Origin: Bimuria novae-zelandiae CBS 107.79
Lineage: Eukaryota; Ascomycota; Dothideomycetes; Pleosporales; Didymosphaeriaceae
Reading direction: 5' to 3'
Length of the DNA stretch: 64,000 bases
NCBI GenBank assembly: GCA_010015655.1
Contig: ML976663.1
Coordinates: 277,617 to 341,616, forward strand
In this document: piece after piece, positions 12,481-25,224 of the stretch
Layout: each line of letters begins with the position of its first letter
Position numbering within the stretch: the stretch's first letter is position 1
The notes under the pieces: generated by a model
The model's input: only the letters and a program-made list of their open reading frames with translations
The model's database searches: none
Told to the model about the DNA's origin: nothing
Program-made: the position numbers and the translations under genes

Positions 12481-12713
12481 TGTCCAAATGGTAGTAGTCA
12501 CGTAGACCGGATGCACACGGATCTCTGTGCGTGAGATCCGAAAGGGTACGGATCTCCGTGCACAGAGACTAGGAATATATTAACCCTTTCCTTCGTACAA
12601 TAGACAGGGAGAAGCAATTAATCAACACTAGTTACCCCCCNNNNNNNNNNATGTTTACACCGTGCAAACCTTTCTGCCTCGTACGCAATTACTAGTAGAG
12701 AGTCTATTTAACA
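12481..12713 (+). repeat. 5' LTR of element B, containing an assembly gap
   Basis: 233 bp as assembled, including ten N at 12641-12650. A perfect 8-bp-arm hairpin, CGGATCTC/GAGATCCG with a 7-nt loop, lies at 12518-12540. Confidence 0.9.
12641..12650. other. Assembly gap (10 N) in a poly-C run
   Basis: The gap follows six C in the 5' LTR of element B. The 3' LTR of B has an uninterrupted run of about 15 C followed by GTACG at the same place, so the gap very probably hides the end of this homopolymer plus a few bases. Confidence 0.95.
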
Positions 12714-13129
12714 CTAATTAGTAGTTTAAATACTATAAGAGAGGAAGCTTTTTTTATATCTTTTTATTTAGAGGTTCGCGTATAAGAAAAATCCTTTTCC
12801 TTACTACTTTAACTATAAATTAGTAAGAGTAAAGATAGAGTCTAATTTACGTGTAAGTGGCTATAAATCTCTGTTTAGTTACCTAAGCAAGAGCAAGAAA
12901 CCTGTCTGTATAATACTATTTAGAGGTACCGTATAAATAGTAGTGCTTATTTAACGCTAGGAGATCTGTTTTATCTTTTCGTATAAGGCTATTTAAAGGT
13001 AGCGTATAATAAGAAGTAAGATAGCGTGCAATAACGCATAACTAACTATTATAGAGTAATAAGTAACGCTAGCTCTATCACAAACTAACTAATATAACGT
13101 ATTAACGTACGACTAATACGTACCGCTTG

Positions 13130-16100
13130 TGAGCATCTTAGCAAAGACCCTAGTAGAGTAGATAAATATTAAGGACTAAGTAGACAAGATTAAACTATTA
13201 GACAATATACTAAAGAAGAAACTTAACTTATACGTAACTAACTTAATTATAGAACTTCGCGCGTTAAGCGCAACAGGCGTATAAACCTTTAAGAACTTTT
13301 AAGATAATTTTATAGAGTAGAAGCTCGTACACTTTAAAGATCTTAGCTAACCCTTTCTACGAGAACTAATTACTACCCTATAGAACAAAGGCATTAGTTT
13401 TAAAAAGGATAAAATAAAAGCTACTACGCTATATAGACTTATAAAAGGAGAATACGCTTTTAACGTCCTATTATAGTACTATACGGAATTACTATCACTA
13501 GCGCCAGTTCTAACGCCGCAGATTATGTCCCCGTATAAATCACTCGCAGACTCGATACTTCCTCCGCAACTAGTACAACCACCTCATGCTAGCCCATCAC
13601 ACAAGAGCACGACCGGGCAGCTACATATTCCTATAGTTATAGCTCCGCACGAGATCCCTTAAAGCCTGTACCCACCGCACACGATCTAATCGCTGTATAA
13701 TCCATACCAACTTCCACCTACACGAGGGATTGCAGCGGAGAATCTTGCGCCTGAGAAGGTCGTACAATTCCAGAAGGCCTGGAAGAAGGAAAACAACTAC
13801 ACAGGGCAACCGTACGATATCCTAGCTAATAAGGCGATGGTATTCATTAAGCTTTGCTAACGCCTTGTTATCTATAAGGCCTCGTACGCAAGCATTTTTC
13901 CTAATATCCTTGAAGGGCGTGCGCACATGTTCTACCTTCACAATATTGGCCCAGGACGAACATGGAAGTTACTGTACGAGCAGCTCAGCAATCACTTTAA
14001 TACTAATGTAAACCACAACTAGTATTAGATAGATTAGATAATAATAAGCTTCTTATAAATTAAATACGAGAACTCTACAAAAACCCCGCACGAAGCTCTA
14101 GAAGTAATAATTAATAAACTTACTTTTATATAAAGAGCCCTTAGCCTATAATTCTAAGGTAAGATACCTCTTTATACTGCTATTATATAAGCATGTTAAG
14201 GATAGCCTAAGCTAGAACAAGCTATGTTCTTAATTAAGCCTACGTGTAAGACATTATTTAGTAATCTCCGTGCAGCACTCTAAGTCTCTATTAACTAATA
14301 GAATAATATATTTATAAGCGAATCCTAGGATGCGTACTACACTAATAGGCAATATAGCTTATTACGTACGCAAGGCTATTAACAACGTAAAAGAAGCCCT
14401 AAAGGATATAAAGGATTATTTAGATTATAGTCCTTCGCACGACTAAAGCGATGCTTTGTCTATTATAAGGAAGGATATTAGTCCACAAATTATCCTCGCA
14501 CGGATTAATCCCGTGTAAAACGCTAGTATATCTCCTTATATAAAGAATTCTATAATAAAACACTAACGCGCAAGGAGGTGAGCGCGTATATTTAAGAATT
14601 TAAAAGTAAACTAGAGCAGGAGGAAGAGGAGTTATATAATAATAATAACCTAGATAAAGAGGAAGGTAAAGAGATTATTAACTATTTTACTATAGTCGTA
14701 TTTCTCTACCACGCAACAGCAGAGGACATCTATAGCCTAAAACCTAAGGGATACGCAGAACAGTTTATCCTTAAGGATTAATATTATATAGTATACTAAG
14801 GTAAACTATAGGACACCGGCGCGGCAAGGATTTCTACTATTAGAAAGTTATAACTTAAAGCCTACCTGCGAGAATTCCCTCGTATAAAAGTAGACTAGAT
14901 ACTAAGTAAGGAGAGTATTAGCTTTAGAGGATAAGGATTAACAGGATTAATTAGTACTATACAGATTACTAATCTAGTTAGTAACGTGACATACTATATC
15001 CTAGATACTCTAATACTATTCCTACTATCTCTTATAAATGCAGACTAAATAGGTGCGTACTTTAATAACGTGCAGAATGTAATCGTATAAAGTAATAGTA
15101 ATACTATTCCTGTTATATAAAAATAGGGTTATCTATTCTTTAACGTACGAAAGGAGGAATTAATATCCTTCTTTACTAAACAGGAACTTTAATAATTATA
15201 TAGGAGATTTGGCTATCCTCGTATAGAACGACTTTACATAATACTTAAGCACGCTGGACATGACGTTAATTTCTTTATACTTAAGAAGATTAAGAAGTTC
15301 TACTACATGTGTTAGCTACACGATCTAGCCCCACAAAGATTTAAGTTCACTATTAAGGATAATTTATACTTTAATTACGAGATAGTAATTAATATTATAT
15401 AAATTAGTAACTAAGACGCACTCCACGTAATTAACGCGAACATATTATTTTAAGTAGTAACTTTTTTAAAATTAATATTTACACGAGATACCTAGGACGC
15501 GCTATATAAGTGTTAGATTAATACGTACTAAGGCCTACCTAATTATATTATACATAACCCTGGTACGAACTCTGCGTCTAAAGACTTCCGGAACCGCGCA
15601 AAGATTGTGGGAGCAACGTGTCGACAGATGCTAGTTAAGGCTTACTAGGCTATAGGGAAGATTAAACGCGCGCACGCGCCGTTGCGACGCGCGTATAATA
15701 TCCTCTATACAAAATTAGATAATTATATAAATAATAAGTTAGTGTTATAGATAGCTATTAAAGCCCTTAATAATATAGCAGGACTAAACGGTCTCGTACC
15801 TATATTACTTATATTTAGAACGTACCTAAGAATTAATATAGATTCCGCACCATCTCCTAACATTATCACGCAAGCTAATACTATATAAAAGGCAATAAGG
15901 ATGCTTTAAAGTAAGAGGGTAAAAGTTAATATTAATCGTGCAATTAACATTTAGAATAGCCTAACCTCGCACAAAGTGCTAAATCTTCTACTTAGTTTAA
16001 AAGTAATAACATAGCGTGAGAAGAAAGGATGGCTCAGGCCGTACAAGATAAAAGGAATTAAAGATTAGGACATTATTATTAAGCTAAAAAATAGTCTAGT

Positions 16101-18060
16101 AAAATTCTAGGCTATACAAGTTAAGCTATATTACCGTGCAGAGAATAAGGAATAATCTATATAAGACTTGCCAGATCTAGATAAACTAGCTCTTGTACGA
16201 AGGGATCTTCTATAAGTATAAAAGAGAGGTTAACTACGTAAGCAACTAGTGTTAATAGAGGAAGTAGCTCTGCACGATCTACTAGTAAAAGATATAATAT
16301 TAAATTTATTATACAAACTAGATCTAGAGCTAGCGCTATAACTAATTAAGAGAGGACGTGGAAGACCGCGTAAGAATCCTGTATAAGACATAATATTCCT
16401 TACCTAGAAGGAGAAGAATAACTATATATTAGTAATTAAACTCCGCGCAGATAGTGTGATTACAACACCTAGGGAACTATTTAAAGAGTTAGACTATACA
16501 GAAATAGAGAGCCTAATTATAGGAGACACTTTTAAGGTGCTTACGTATAATCTATCTATTTATAAGGGACGAATCTTTAACCTTCGCCTTGTACGCGAAA
16601 TAAAAGGGAAATTAACATAGCCGTACGAAAAATCACGACTTGTTTTTGCAGGGCATTTATATGAGGAAAAGAAGGAGATCCTCACACAGTCTCCTATAAT
16701 TTAAAGAATGAGCCAGAGGCTAATCCTGGCTATTAGCCCATCACTGATGGCTTCGTACGGTATGCACTGTGAGCTACGCGATATCACCCAGGCGTACGTA
16801 CAGTCAATAGATAGACTCACACGAACGTTGTTTGCACGACTACTAAGAGAACTCCGTGAGAGTTTTCCTCCGCGCACGATATTTAGAGTTGTGCGGCCAC
16901 TATACGGCGCAGCAGAATCTGGCCTGTATTGGTTCAAGACATATTACAACCACCATAAGGACAAACTTCGCATGGAAACCTCCTCGTACAATCTATGCCT
17001 ATTAATTACGCACAAAGGCATAATAACGTTTAAAATTATAGGGCTATAAATAAATAATACTTTTAGTATTATTATAACTAATTTCGCGCGACGTAAAAAA
17101 GAAGAGCTATAAAAGGCTAAGTTCCGCGCGAAGCCTAAGATAATTTTATTATATAAATAGCCTATAAAATTTAATAGAGGGAAGATCTAGCTCGTATAAG
17201 ATAATACTATAATCTTGTTAAATTAGAAGGGACAAGCTAGAAACCTCTATATAGTGGACCTAAACGCAAAGGGCGCCGCGTAGAAGTATATTAAATAACG
17301 CGCACGAGGTGCCTATATCGCATTAGTATATTAACCTAAAGTAGTATTTAACTTATCTACTACTACTTAAGCTATATCGCCGTCGCACGACGATATTAAG
17401 GCATTAAACGTATAAATCTAATAGTAAATTAATAACTAGAATTAAGGACTATTATACGTACTACTTAATCTCTCTCGTACGAAGTTATTTATCTTCACTA
17501 ATAAATTATTCGCGAATAATAAGGACCTAAGTTTATAGCTTAGCTTTCTTATTATTCTTAGGACTAAGCAGCGTACTAGGAACTCGTACGACTTTAAAAT
17601 CACGAGTAATATTATACACTAAAACTCCTCTAAGTGTAAACGCGTTACCCGCTCCGTACTAGCTAGTAAGCTATATAGGATAGTAGGAGGATTTGACTGC
17701 GCGATCGCACTAAGCACGACAATTAATTAGATTACACATACGCTTAGAATACCTCTAGTACCTTTCGTAATATACACGGATTTAAGATCTCTGTATAAAT
17801 ATCTTGTAAAGCTTAGTATAACAAACGAGAAGAGGCTTATAATTAATATTATATTAATTTAAGAATTGTACGAAAAGAGGGAGATTATAGAAATTAGGTG
17901 GATTAATAGCAAGAACAATCTAGTAGATGCCTGTATAAAGAAGGCGCTAAACTTTACGCTTAAAAAACTAATCTTATATAACTAACTAACTATAAGAGTT
18001 AAAGCGTTAGTTAATAGACTTAAGCCTATACAAGAGGGGGAAAAGGGCGCTATAGAGTGA
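13130..18060 (+). pseudogene. RIP-broken gag-pol of element B
   Basis: A Gag-like stretch runs from about 13500 to 14040. A protease motif (DTGAARIST) is near 14815. Integrase-like pieces lie at about 15180-15850. The best preserved part is the RT segment at 16708-17049, with ITQAYVQS, PLYGAAESGLYWF and a later CLLI, the signature of Copia-type reverse transcriptase in fungi. RNase H (SKCKRVTRSVLASKLY, then RWINSKNNLVDA) is at about 17620-17940. Everything else is cut by TAA/TAG. The 113-codon RT ORF is a remnant of a larger reading frame and not a gene. Confidence 0.8.
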
Positions 18061-18134
18061 ACGCTTCGTACGCGCAGGATAAAATAAGGCAAAAATTAGC
18101 AAGGTCTGTATAAAGGAAAAAAAAAAGTTGCTAG

Positions 18135-18365
18135 TGTCTAAATAGTAGTAGTTACGTAGACTAAATGTACACGGATCTCTATACGTAAGATCCGGAAGGG
18201 TACGGATCTCCGTGCACAGAGACTAGGAATATATTAACCCTTTCCTTCGTACAATAGACAGGGAGAAGTAATCAACACTAGTTACCCCCCCCCCCCCGTA
18301 CGATGTTTACACCGTGCAAACCTTTCTGCCTCGTACGCAATTGCTAGCAGAGAGTCCATTCAACA
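18135..18365 (+). repeat. 3' LTR of element B
   Basis: 231 bp, TGTCTAAATAG to ATTCAACA. It carries C-to-T changes relative to the 5' LTR in its first 60 bp, including inside the hairpin, and holds the complete poly-C run missing from the 5' copy. Confidence 0.9.
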
Positions 18366-18446
18366 ATATACACACTATATAAAACCTTTTATCTTACTAT
18401 ACTATACTTACCCTATATATAACTAGCTATAAGAGTCCTATTAACA
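18366..18446 (+). repeat. 5' LTR of element A, right portion
   Basis: Five bases (ATATA) followed by 76 bp colinear with 25144-25219 of the 3' LTR, ending TTAACA. C-to-T and G-to-A transitions distinguish it from the 3' LTR. Confidence 0.9.
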
Positions 18447-20330
18447 CTAATTAGTAGTTAACTAGCAAGGTTAACCGCAAATTAGTAAAAAGAAAAAGAA
18501 AAGTTAACCTAAGTAAATAAGTTTCTCTATTTTATTACCTATCTTAACTAATAGAGGTCGATTTCTTAATCGTACGGAGAAGACTTAGTACTACTTACAG
18601 AACTAGTATAGGAGAGCAGACAGTGCTGCAGTAAGGACACTATATAAGAAAAGAGAAAGACTGTGCGATAAGTACTACCTAATAATAAGACTATATAAAT
18701 AAGTAACTAGCCACAACCCTTTATATAAAACTAACTAATTAATTAAATAATATAAACCTATAATATTACGCTATTAGTTGATAGACTTCTTGCCCTAAGT
18801 AGTAGTTATCCTATATAATATAAGAAGCTAGGATAACATCCGTGTATATAAATAATATGCGAAGAATATAAGGATACTAATAGTAATACTAATAAAGGAT
18901 ACTAACCTAGAATTCTAAAAAAAAAAATTAGAATTAATATAGTATTATCTACGCGTAGGTAATAGCTATTATACGCAGGATACGCTATTACTAGTCTTTA
19001 TATAATAATTATAACTAAAGCGTAACTCCTTTAGGTATATTAAGAAGACTTTAATAAATAAATATAAATATACTTTAATAAGCTTAATCGTGCGTTTAAG
19101 CAGAAATTACTATAAGTGCTAATAAATAAAAATATTACGCCTTTATCTAATAGCAGCGTAGTAATAGCTATAAAGCTATATAATACGCTATAAGGGAAAG
19201 CTATTACACCTAAAAAGATCTATATATAACCTTTATCGCAATATAATGCTCTGCATAGAAGTAGACTAAACGTAATACTACTAACTACTTTAAAGGTACT
19301 AAAATTACCTGCTCTAGCACCTTAACTAGTGCTATAATAGTCACTATATAAATAATATATACTATTCTATCTAGCGCCTGCCTTATATCCTTAATTATAT
19401 ATACCACCGCCTACTGCAGCGTACGCGCCACCACAAGTATCCCTAGTCTAATACCTATAATATTATAGCCTATATAAACTGCCACCTACTAGGGAATTTA
19501 TTAATAAGAGACTTCTAGTAAATAAGATTATACAATTTTAAAAGGCATGGAAGAAGGATAATAACTATACTAGTTAATTATATAATATCCTTATAGATAA
19601 AACTGGAATCTTACTAACGATTGGATATCTAGAAAACCTAGTACGTAGACATTTTTCTAGACATCTTAGAAGGCTGTGCGAACATGTACTACCTATATAA
19701 CATAGGACTAGGACATACCTAGAAGTACCTATACAAAGCTCTAAGCAACTATTTTAATATAAATATAAATTATAGTTAATATTAAACTAACTAAATAATA
19801 ATAACCTTTACACGATGCTAATAAGAGAATCTTAATAAAAGTTTATATAAAGTCCTAAAAATAATAATTAATAAGTTTACGCTTGTTTAAAAAGTAATAA
19901 AACTAGACTTTAAAGGGGACGCTATACTTTACACTACTATTATATAAGCTTATTAAAGATAGCTAGAACTAAAGTATATTATATTTACTATTAAACCTTT
20001 GTGTAAAGCTTTATTTAGTAACCTATAAGTAGCACTTTAAGTTACTATAGACTATAAAGCTAACTAATACCTCTAGAAACTATTTAATACGTACTATACT
20101 AATTACTAATATAACTCCGCACGGAGAGAAAGGAGCTTCTTATTCTACAAAAGAGGACGTAGAAGGTCTTTACCAGGATTTAGATCACGCTCTAGGGATA
20201 ACTGTACGCAGACAAGGAAATGCTTTGTCTACTATAAGGAAGAATACTAGTTATTAAATTATCTTTGTAATAACTATACGCGCGCGAAGAACTAGTATAT
20301 ATCTTTATATAAAGGATTTTATAATAAGAC

Positions 20331-20583
20331 TGTCGGTTCACAGGTAGCAAGGAATAAACAAGTAACTCTCTGTCTTTGGTATCTGGTGTCTGTCTTGTCT
20401 TGTGTATGTGCTATGATAGTTCTATATACCTTCCTTCCAGTTCTTGTGGATGTGATAGAGTACCAGGTGGTGTGGAGGCGAAGGGGTTTCGGTACAGTAT
20501 CAGGTTAACTAGAAGTGAGGGGGTACAGGGGTATGATAGGGTTACACAGTTCCCTTAGTGCGGAAGGCGAGGCTGTGCAGACA
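20331..20583. repeat. Solo LTR, 253 bp, target duplication AAGAC
   Basis: GC-richer island starting TGTCGG and ending GCAGACA, flanked on both sides by AAGAC (20326-20330, 20584-20588). The host sequence of element A continues across it. The 60-codon ORF inside is incidental. Confidence 0.9.
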
Positions 20584-20732
20584 AAGACCCTATTACGTAA
20601 AGCTATTACCTCGTATATCTAAAAATTTAAAGAATACCCTAAGGAAGAAGATAATCTATATAATTTTAAAAAAATAAATTAAAAAGTTAAAGATATAAAG
20701 TAAGCTATTAATTACTTTACTTTTACTACCTA

Positions 20733-21183
20733 TGTAACGGGGTGGTTCCTTCACCTGGCGGGGAGCTGAGTGAAGCCTTGTTGGGGTTCTAGTGGGAGAT
20801 AAGGGCGTGCAGGGTTGTGCGAAGTCACGAGAGGTAAACGTTAATTAATTACTACACTAAGGGTATTGTTGCTAAATGCTTAAGGGTAATCTTCCGTGAG
20901 GAACTGGGTTGCAGTAAACTAAACTATGGATTAACAATGGGGATTGTACTCGGACAATCACCATCTCTATATACTGCTATCTAATTGGTGGCTCTGTTGG
21001 CTCTGTGGCTCTGTAAAGCACAGAGCCCACAGATCCACAGATCCAATCACGTGACTGCCTCACGTGTTCATATTGTGCTTAGCGTCTGACCCGTAAGCGT
21101 AATCCTCGTAATTATACTCCTATTAGTCGCTGTTATCGCTGCAGTCATTACCGTAATTCTGTTGCGGCGCGGTAGCCGTAACA
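20733..21183. repeat. Solo LTR, 451 bp, target duplication ACCTA
   Basis: Starts TGTAACGG and ends CCGTAACA, flanked by ACCTA (20728-20732, 21184-21188). It carries an imperfect inverted repeat at 20984-21047 built from GGCTCTGT-type words, followed by CACGTGAC and CACGTG sites. It has little RIP damage. Confidence 0.9.
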
Positions 21184-22314
21184 ACCTACCTGCACCGTGC
21201 GACTAGAGAGAATATTTATAGTATTAAACTTAAAAAGTACATTAAGTAGTTTATCCTTAATAACTAATACTATATAGTATACTAAGGTAAACTCTAAAAT
21301 ATAGGTGTAGTAAAAATCTTTATTATTAGTAAGTCTTAGCTTAAGGCGTACGTATAGGAAAACCTATATATAGAAATTAACTAAATACCTAGCTACGTAG
21401 ATATTAGCTTTAGAGGTTAGATACTAAAAGAGTTACTTAGTACTATATAAATTAAGAGCCTAATTAGTCTAGTTACCTATTATATTTTAGATACCCTAAT
21501 ACTATTTTTGCTATTACTAGTAGACGCTAACTAGCTTAAGGTATACTTTAATAATATTTTAAACGTTATTATACGCAAGGATAAGACTACTATCCTTATT
21601 ATATAAAAATAGGGATATCCTTTCTTTAACGTAAGTAAGGAAGAATTTATATCCTTCTTTACTAAATTAGAACTCTGCCGCCTCTATCGCTAATTTAGAC
21701 ACCTCTATATAAAGAGACTCTAAAAGATGCTAGCTAGCGTAGGCCACAACATTAATTTAGCTATATTAAAAGAAATTAAGAAATTCTACTACCTCTACTA
21801 GTTATACGACTAAGTACTACGAAGATTTAAGTTTACTATTAAAGATAATACTTACTTTAACTATAAGGTTAATATTAATATTATACAAATTAGCAATCGA
21901 GACGTACTATATATTATTAATATAAATATATTATTTTAGGCTACTATATTCCTAAAGTTAATATTTATATAAGATACTTAGAATGCACTATATAAGTGCT
22001 AGATTAATACTTATTAGGGATTACTAGACTATATTATATATAACTTAGGTATAAACTTTACCTTTAAGGATTTTAGAGCTCGCGCGAAGATTATAAGAGC
22101 TATTTATAAATAAATACTTATAAAAACTTATTAAGTAGTTAGGAAGATTAAATAAGCGCATGCACCCCTTAGACGCGTATTTAGTATTTTAAAGACTAAG
22201 CTAGATAACTATATAGATAATAAGAATATCCTATAAATAGTAGTTAAGGCCCTAAATAATAGTACTAGCCTACACGGTCTAGTGCCTATACTACTTATCT
22301 TTAAGGCATACTTA

Positions 22315-22485
22315 TGTCAGATAGAATAAGCTGCGGTGAGGTCAGATCTGTACAATCGAGCAGGGACCACTTGGCTTGGCACACTAGCAAAATATCCGAA
22401 ACCAACTGAACACAGTGGAGAATACAAAAAAAAATAATAAATACTATCAAGTTGCATTAACATCTACTTATCATACCATCTGACA
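22315..22485 (+). repeat. Solo LTR of the Copia family found at 680-6022, target duplication ACTTA
   Basis: 171 bp, the same length and termini as the LTRs at 680-850 and 5852-6022, differing from the 5' copy by a few C/T sites. Flanked by ACTTA (22310-22314, 22486-22490). It is the least mutated of the three copies. Confidence 0.94.
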
Positions 22486-23026
22486 ACTTAAGAGTTAACT
22501 TAGACTTTTTACTATTGCCTAATATTATCGCACGGGCAATAGCTATATAAAAAGTAATAAAAATACTTTATAAGGACTACGTAATAGTCCTATATTACAC
22601 GAAGCTCTTACCCTCCCCTTTAGTTTAGAGATTATAGTATAGAGAGAGAAGGAAAGTTAAATAGGCCTATATAAAATTAAGGGTATAGAGGGGAGAGATA
22701 TTATTATTAAGTTAAAAAATAGCTTACTAAAGCTTTCATATACGTAAGTTAAACTATACTATAAAGAGCAAGACGATAACCTACCTATAATAAAAGATCT
22801 AAATAAACTAGCCCCCGTATGCAAGGATCCCCCACAGAAGAGAAGGAGGGGATAACCCCGCAAGAACGCCGCACTACTAGAACTAGGACCTGCCCTAGAT
22901 TAAGTCTTTTAAGATAGTAATGCCGCACCCACGTAAAGAGAAGAAACAGACACTAGAAGGAGTAAAAGGATAAAGAGACCTGTATAAAGAATAATAAATT
23001 AAGTATTTCTAACCTAAAAGGAGAAG

Positions 23027-23281
23027 TGTCCGTACGCAGTACGGGCAGCTACCTAATATAATGTCTTAAGACAGGTGACAATGGTTATGTAATACCGCAC
23101 AGGCAAAGGCACAGACCATAGTCACCGTGCGCGAGCATTAATCCTTATAACCCCCTTTCCTCCGTGCGTAGAATAGACAGACAAGACTTGAATACCAGAC
23201 CCTTTTCTCACCCGTACCATCGTACAACTATCTAGCCCTATCATATCGCGATATGCTTGGCTTAGTATAGCCCATTTAACA
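23027..23281. repeat. Solo LTR, 255 bp, related to the element A LTR, target duplication AGAAG
   Basis: Starts TGTCCGTACGCAG, the same 13 bases that start the LTR of element A, and ends TTTAACA, but the middle differs. Flanked by AGAAG (23022-23026, 23282-23286). It is a solo LTR of a sister family inserted into A. Confidence 0.9.
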
Positions 23282-24959
23282 AGAAGAATAATTAGGCCTT
23301 ATCCTTAAAGCTTTGCACGGATAGTATAATTACTATACTTAAAAAACTATTTAAAGAATTAAACTACATAGAAATAGACGCCCTAATTATAAATAGCACC
23401 TTTAAAGTTATAGTATATAACTTAACTAAGTATATAAGCTAGATCTTTAACCTACGCCTCGTATAAGAAATTAAAGATAAAATAACTTAGCTATATAAGA
23501 AATCCTGCCTAGTGTTTACTAGCTATTTAGATAAGGAGAAGAATAAGATTCTTATTTAATTACTTATTATTTAAAGAATAAGCTAAAAACTACTTTTTAT
23601 AATTAAAGTAAGCTTGAGAGCTACGTATAGAATATATTTTAAGCTACGTAATATTACGTAAGCGTATACCTAGTCTACTAATAAGCTAATGCGTACGCAC
23701 TATGCAAGGCTACTAAAGGAGATATACTAAAGCTTTCTACTAAATATAATCTTTTAGGTTATACGACCCTTATATAGAGCTGCTAAATCTAGTCTATACT
23801 AGTTTAAGACATACTATAACTACTATAAGGAGAGGCTTTATATATATATCTCTTTATACGACCTATACCTCCTAATTATTAATAAGAGAGAAGACACTTT
23901 TGGTATTACTAGCCTTTAAATAAATAATACTTTTAGTATCGTTATAAAGGGCTTCGCAAAGAGAGAAGAGAATTAGCTATAAAAAGTAAACCTTTATATA
24001 AAAGGCAAGACTATCCTATTTAAGAATTAACTTATTAAATTTAATAGAGGGAAGATCTAGCTTGTATAAAATAAAGTTATCCTTACGCAGAAGGGACAGG
24101 CTAAGAATCTTTATATAGTTAATATTATAGTAAAAGATATAGTATAATAGTATATCGTGCAAAGAGCTTAAGGCGCCTATATTACTTTACTATATTAATT
24201 AAAAGTAGTATTTAACCTCTTAATTATTACCTAAACTACAGAACCTTCGCATAAAGATATTAAAGCTCTTAACGTATAAATTTAGTAGTAGATAGATAAT
24301 AGTAGTAAAGAACTTACCGTTATACTATTATAACTTAACTGCATAAAGCTATTTATCTTTACGAATAGATTATTTACTAATAATAAGGACCTTAGCTCTT
24401 AGCTTAGATTTCCAATTATATTAAGAAATAAGAACTATATAAAACATAGCAAAGACTTTATAATCCTAGGAAATATTATACACTAGAATTCTACAAAGAG
24501 TAAAAGAGTAACTAGAAGCGTCCTTGCTAGTAAACTATATAGAATAGTTAGAGGTTTTAATAACGCAATTACCCTAAGTATAACCGTATAATAAATTATA
24601 TAAACGCTTAAATTGCTACTAATCTTAATAGTAATCTATATAGATTTAAAGTCTCTGTACGACTGCCTTATCAAACTAGGAACAATAAGCAAGAAATAGC
24701 TTATAATTAATATTATATCCCTCCGCGAGTCGTATAAGAACAGGAAATTATTAAAATTAAATAAATTAATAGTAAAGATAATCTAGTAAATGCGTATATA
24801 AAGAAGACACTAAATAAGGCACTTTAATTACTTATTTTAACTAACACCTTTTTAATTAAGGTAGAAGTATCTGTTGACAGGCTAGAACCTATACGTAGAG
24901 ACACCTAATACCTGAGACCAACCAGAACAAAAAAAATAAAAAAAATAAAAAGTTGCCAG

Positions 24960-25219
24960 TGTCCGTACGCAGGGGCGATACGGCGAAGGGTATTCTACAA
25001 GGCCTAACACGTGATTACGTGGTTATCTTATGTAATGTCCGTGCGTAGCTTGCCTCCTAAAATATTGCCACCTTCGTTTGTATAATAGAGAGATAAAGTA
25101 ATTACACGAACTAGTTACCCTCTCTATTACTCTATACGCTATACACACTATATAAAACCTCTTACCTTACTACACTATGCTCACCCCATGTACAGCTAGC
25201 TGTGAGAGCCCTATCAACA
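24960..25219 (+). repeat. 3' LTR of element A
   Basis: 260 bp, intact, TGTCCGTACGCAG to ATCAACA. It serves as the reference showing where element B split the 5' LTR. It is followed by the CTAAA duplication. Confidence 0.93.
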
Positions 25220-25224
25220 CTAAA

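Larger units (their letters stand above)
12481..18365 (+). mobile_element. Copia-like LTR retrotransposon B nested in the 5' LTR of A
   Basis: 5885 bp with LTRs at 12481-12713 and 18135-18365, both starting TGTC and ending CAACA/TAACA. It interrupts the 5' LTR of A at a point confirmed by the intact 3' LTR of A. The flanking 5-mers are CTATA (left) and ATATA (right), so the target duplication is imperfect at one base. The interior encodes protease, integrase, RT and RNase H pieces of the same kind as A, so A and B belong to related families. Confidence 0.9.
19500..24900 (+). pseudogene. RIP-broken gag-pol of element A
   Basis: The same layout as B can be followed between the solo LTRs. A Gag-like region lies near 19540-20110. 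A protease-like part begins near 21290. Integrase pieces are at about 21700-22310, RT pieces at about 23600-23900, and RNase H near 24470-24800 (SKRVTRSVLASKLY). No open frame exceeds 60 codons apart from chance ORFs in the LTR insertions. RIP is heavier here than in B. Confidence 0.75.
12297..25219 (+). mobile_element. Copia-like LTR retrotransposon A, hosting five later insertions
   Basis: The outer borders are TGTCCGTACGCAG at 12297 and CAACA at 25219. They are flanked by an exact CTAAA duplication (12292-12296, 25220-25224). The 3' LTR (24960-25219) is 260 bp. The 5' LTR is split into 12297-12480 and 18366-18446 by element B. Four solo LTRs interrupt the body at 20331, 20733, 22315 and 23027. 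Removing the insertions leaves about 5.9 kb, a normal length for Copia. The sequence after the 5' LTR starts CTAATTAGTAG, identical to the same position in B, probably a shared mutated primer-binding site. A and B also share an A-rich tract ending GTTGC-YAG before the 3' LTR. Confidence 0.92.

Noticed and set aside
16708..17049. 113-codon ORF as a host gene
   Set aside because: It contains Copia reverse transcriptase motifs and lies inside element B; it is a fragment that escaped stops.
12297..25219. Repeated TGTC-starting islands as a CRISPR-like or regulatory array
   Set aside because: Each island has its own 5-bp flanking duplication and LTR-type termini, and spacing is irregular. They are independent LTR insertions.
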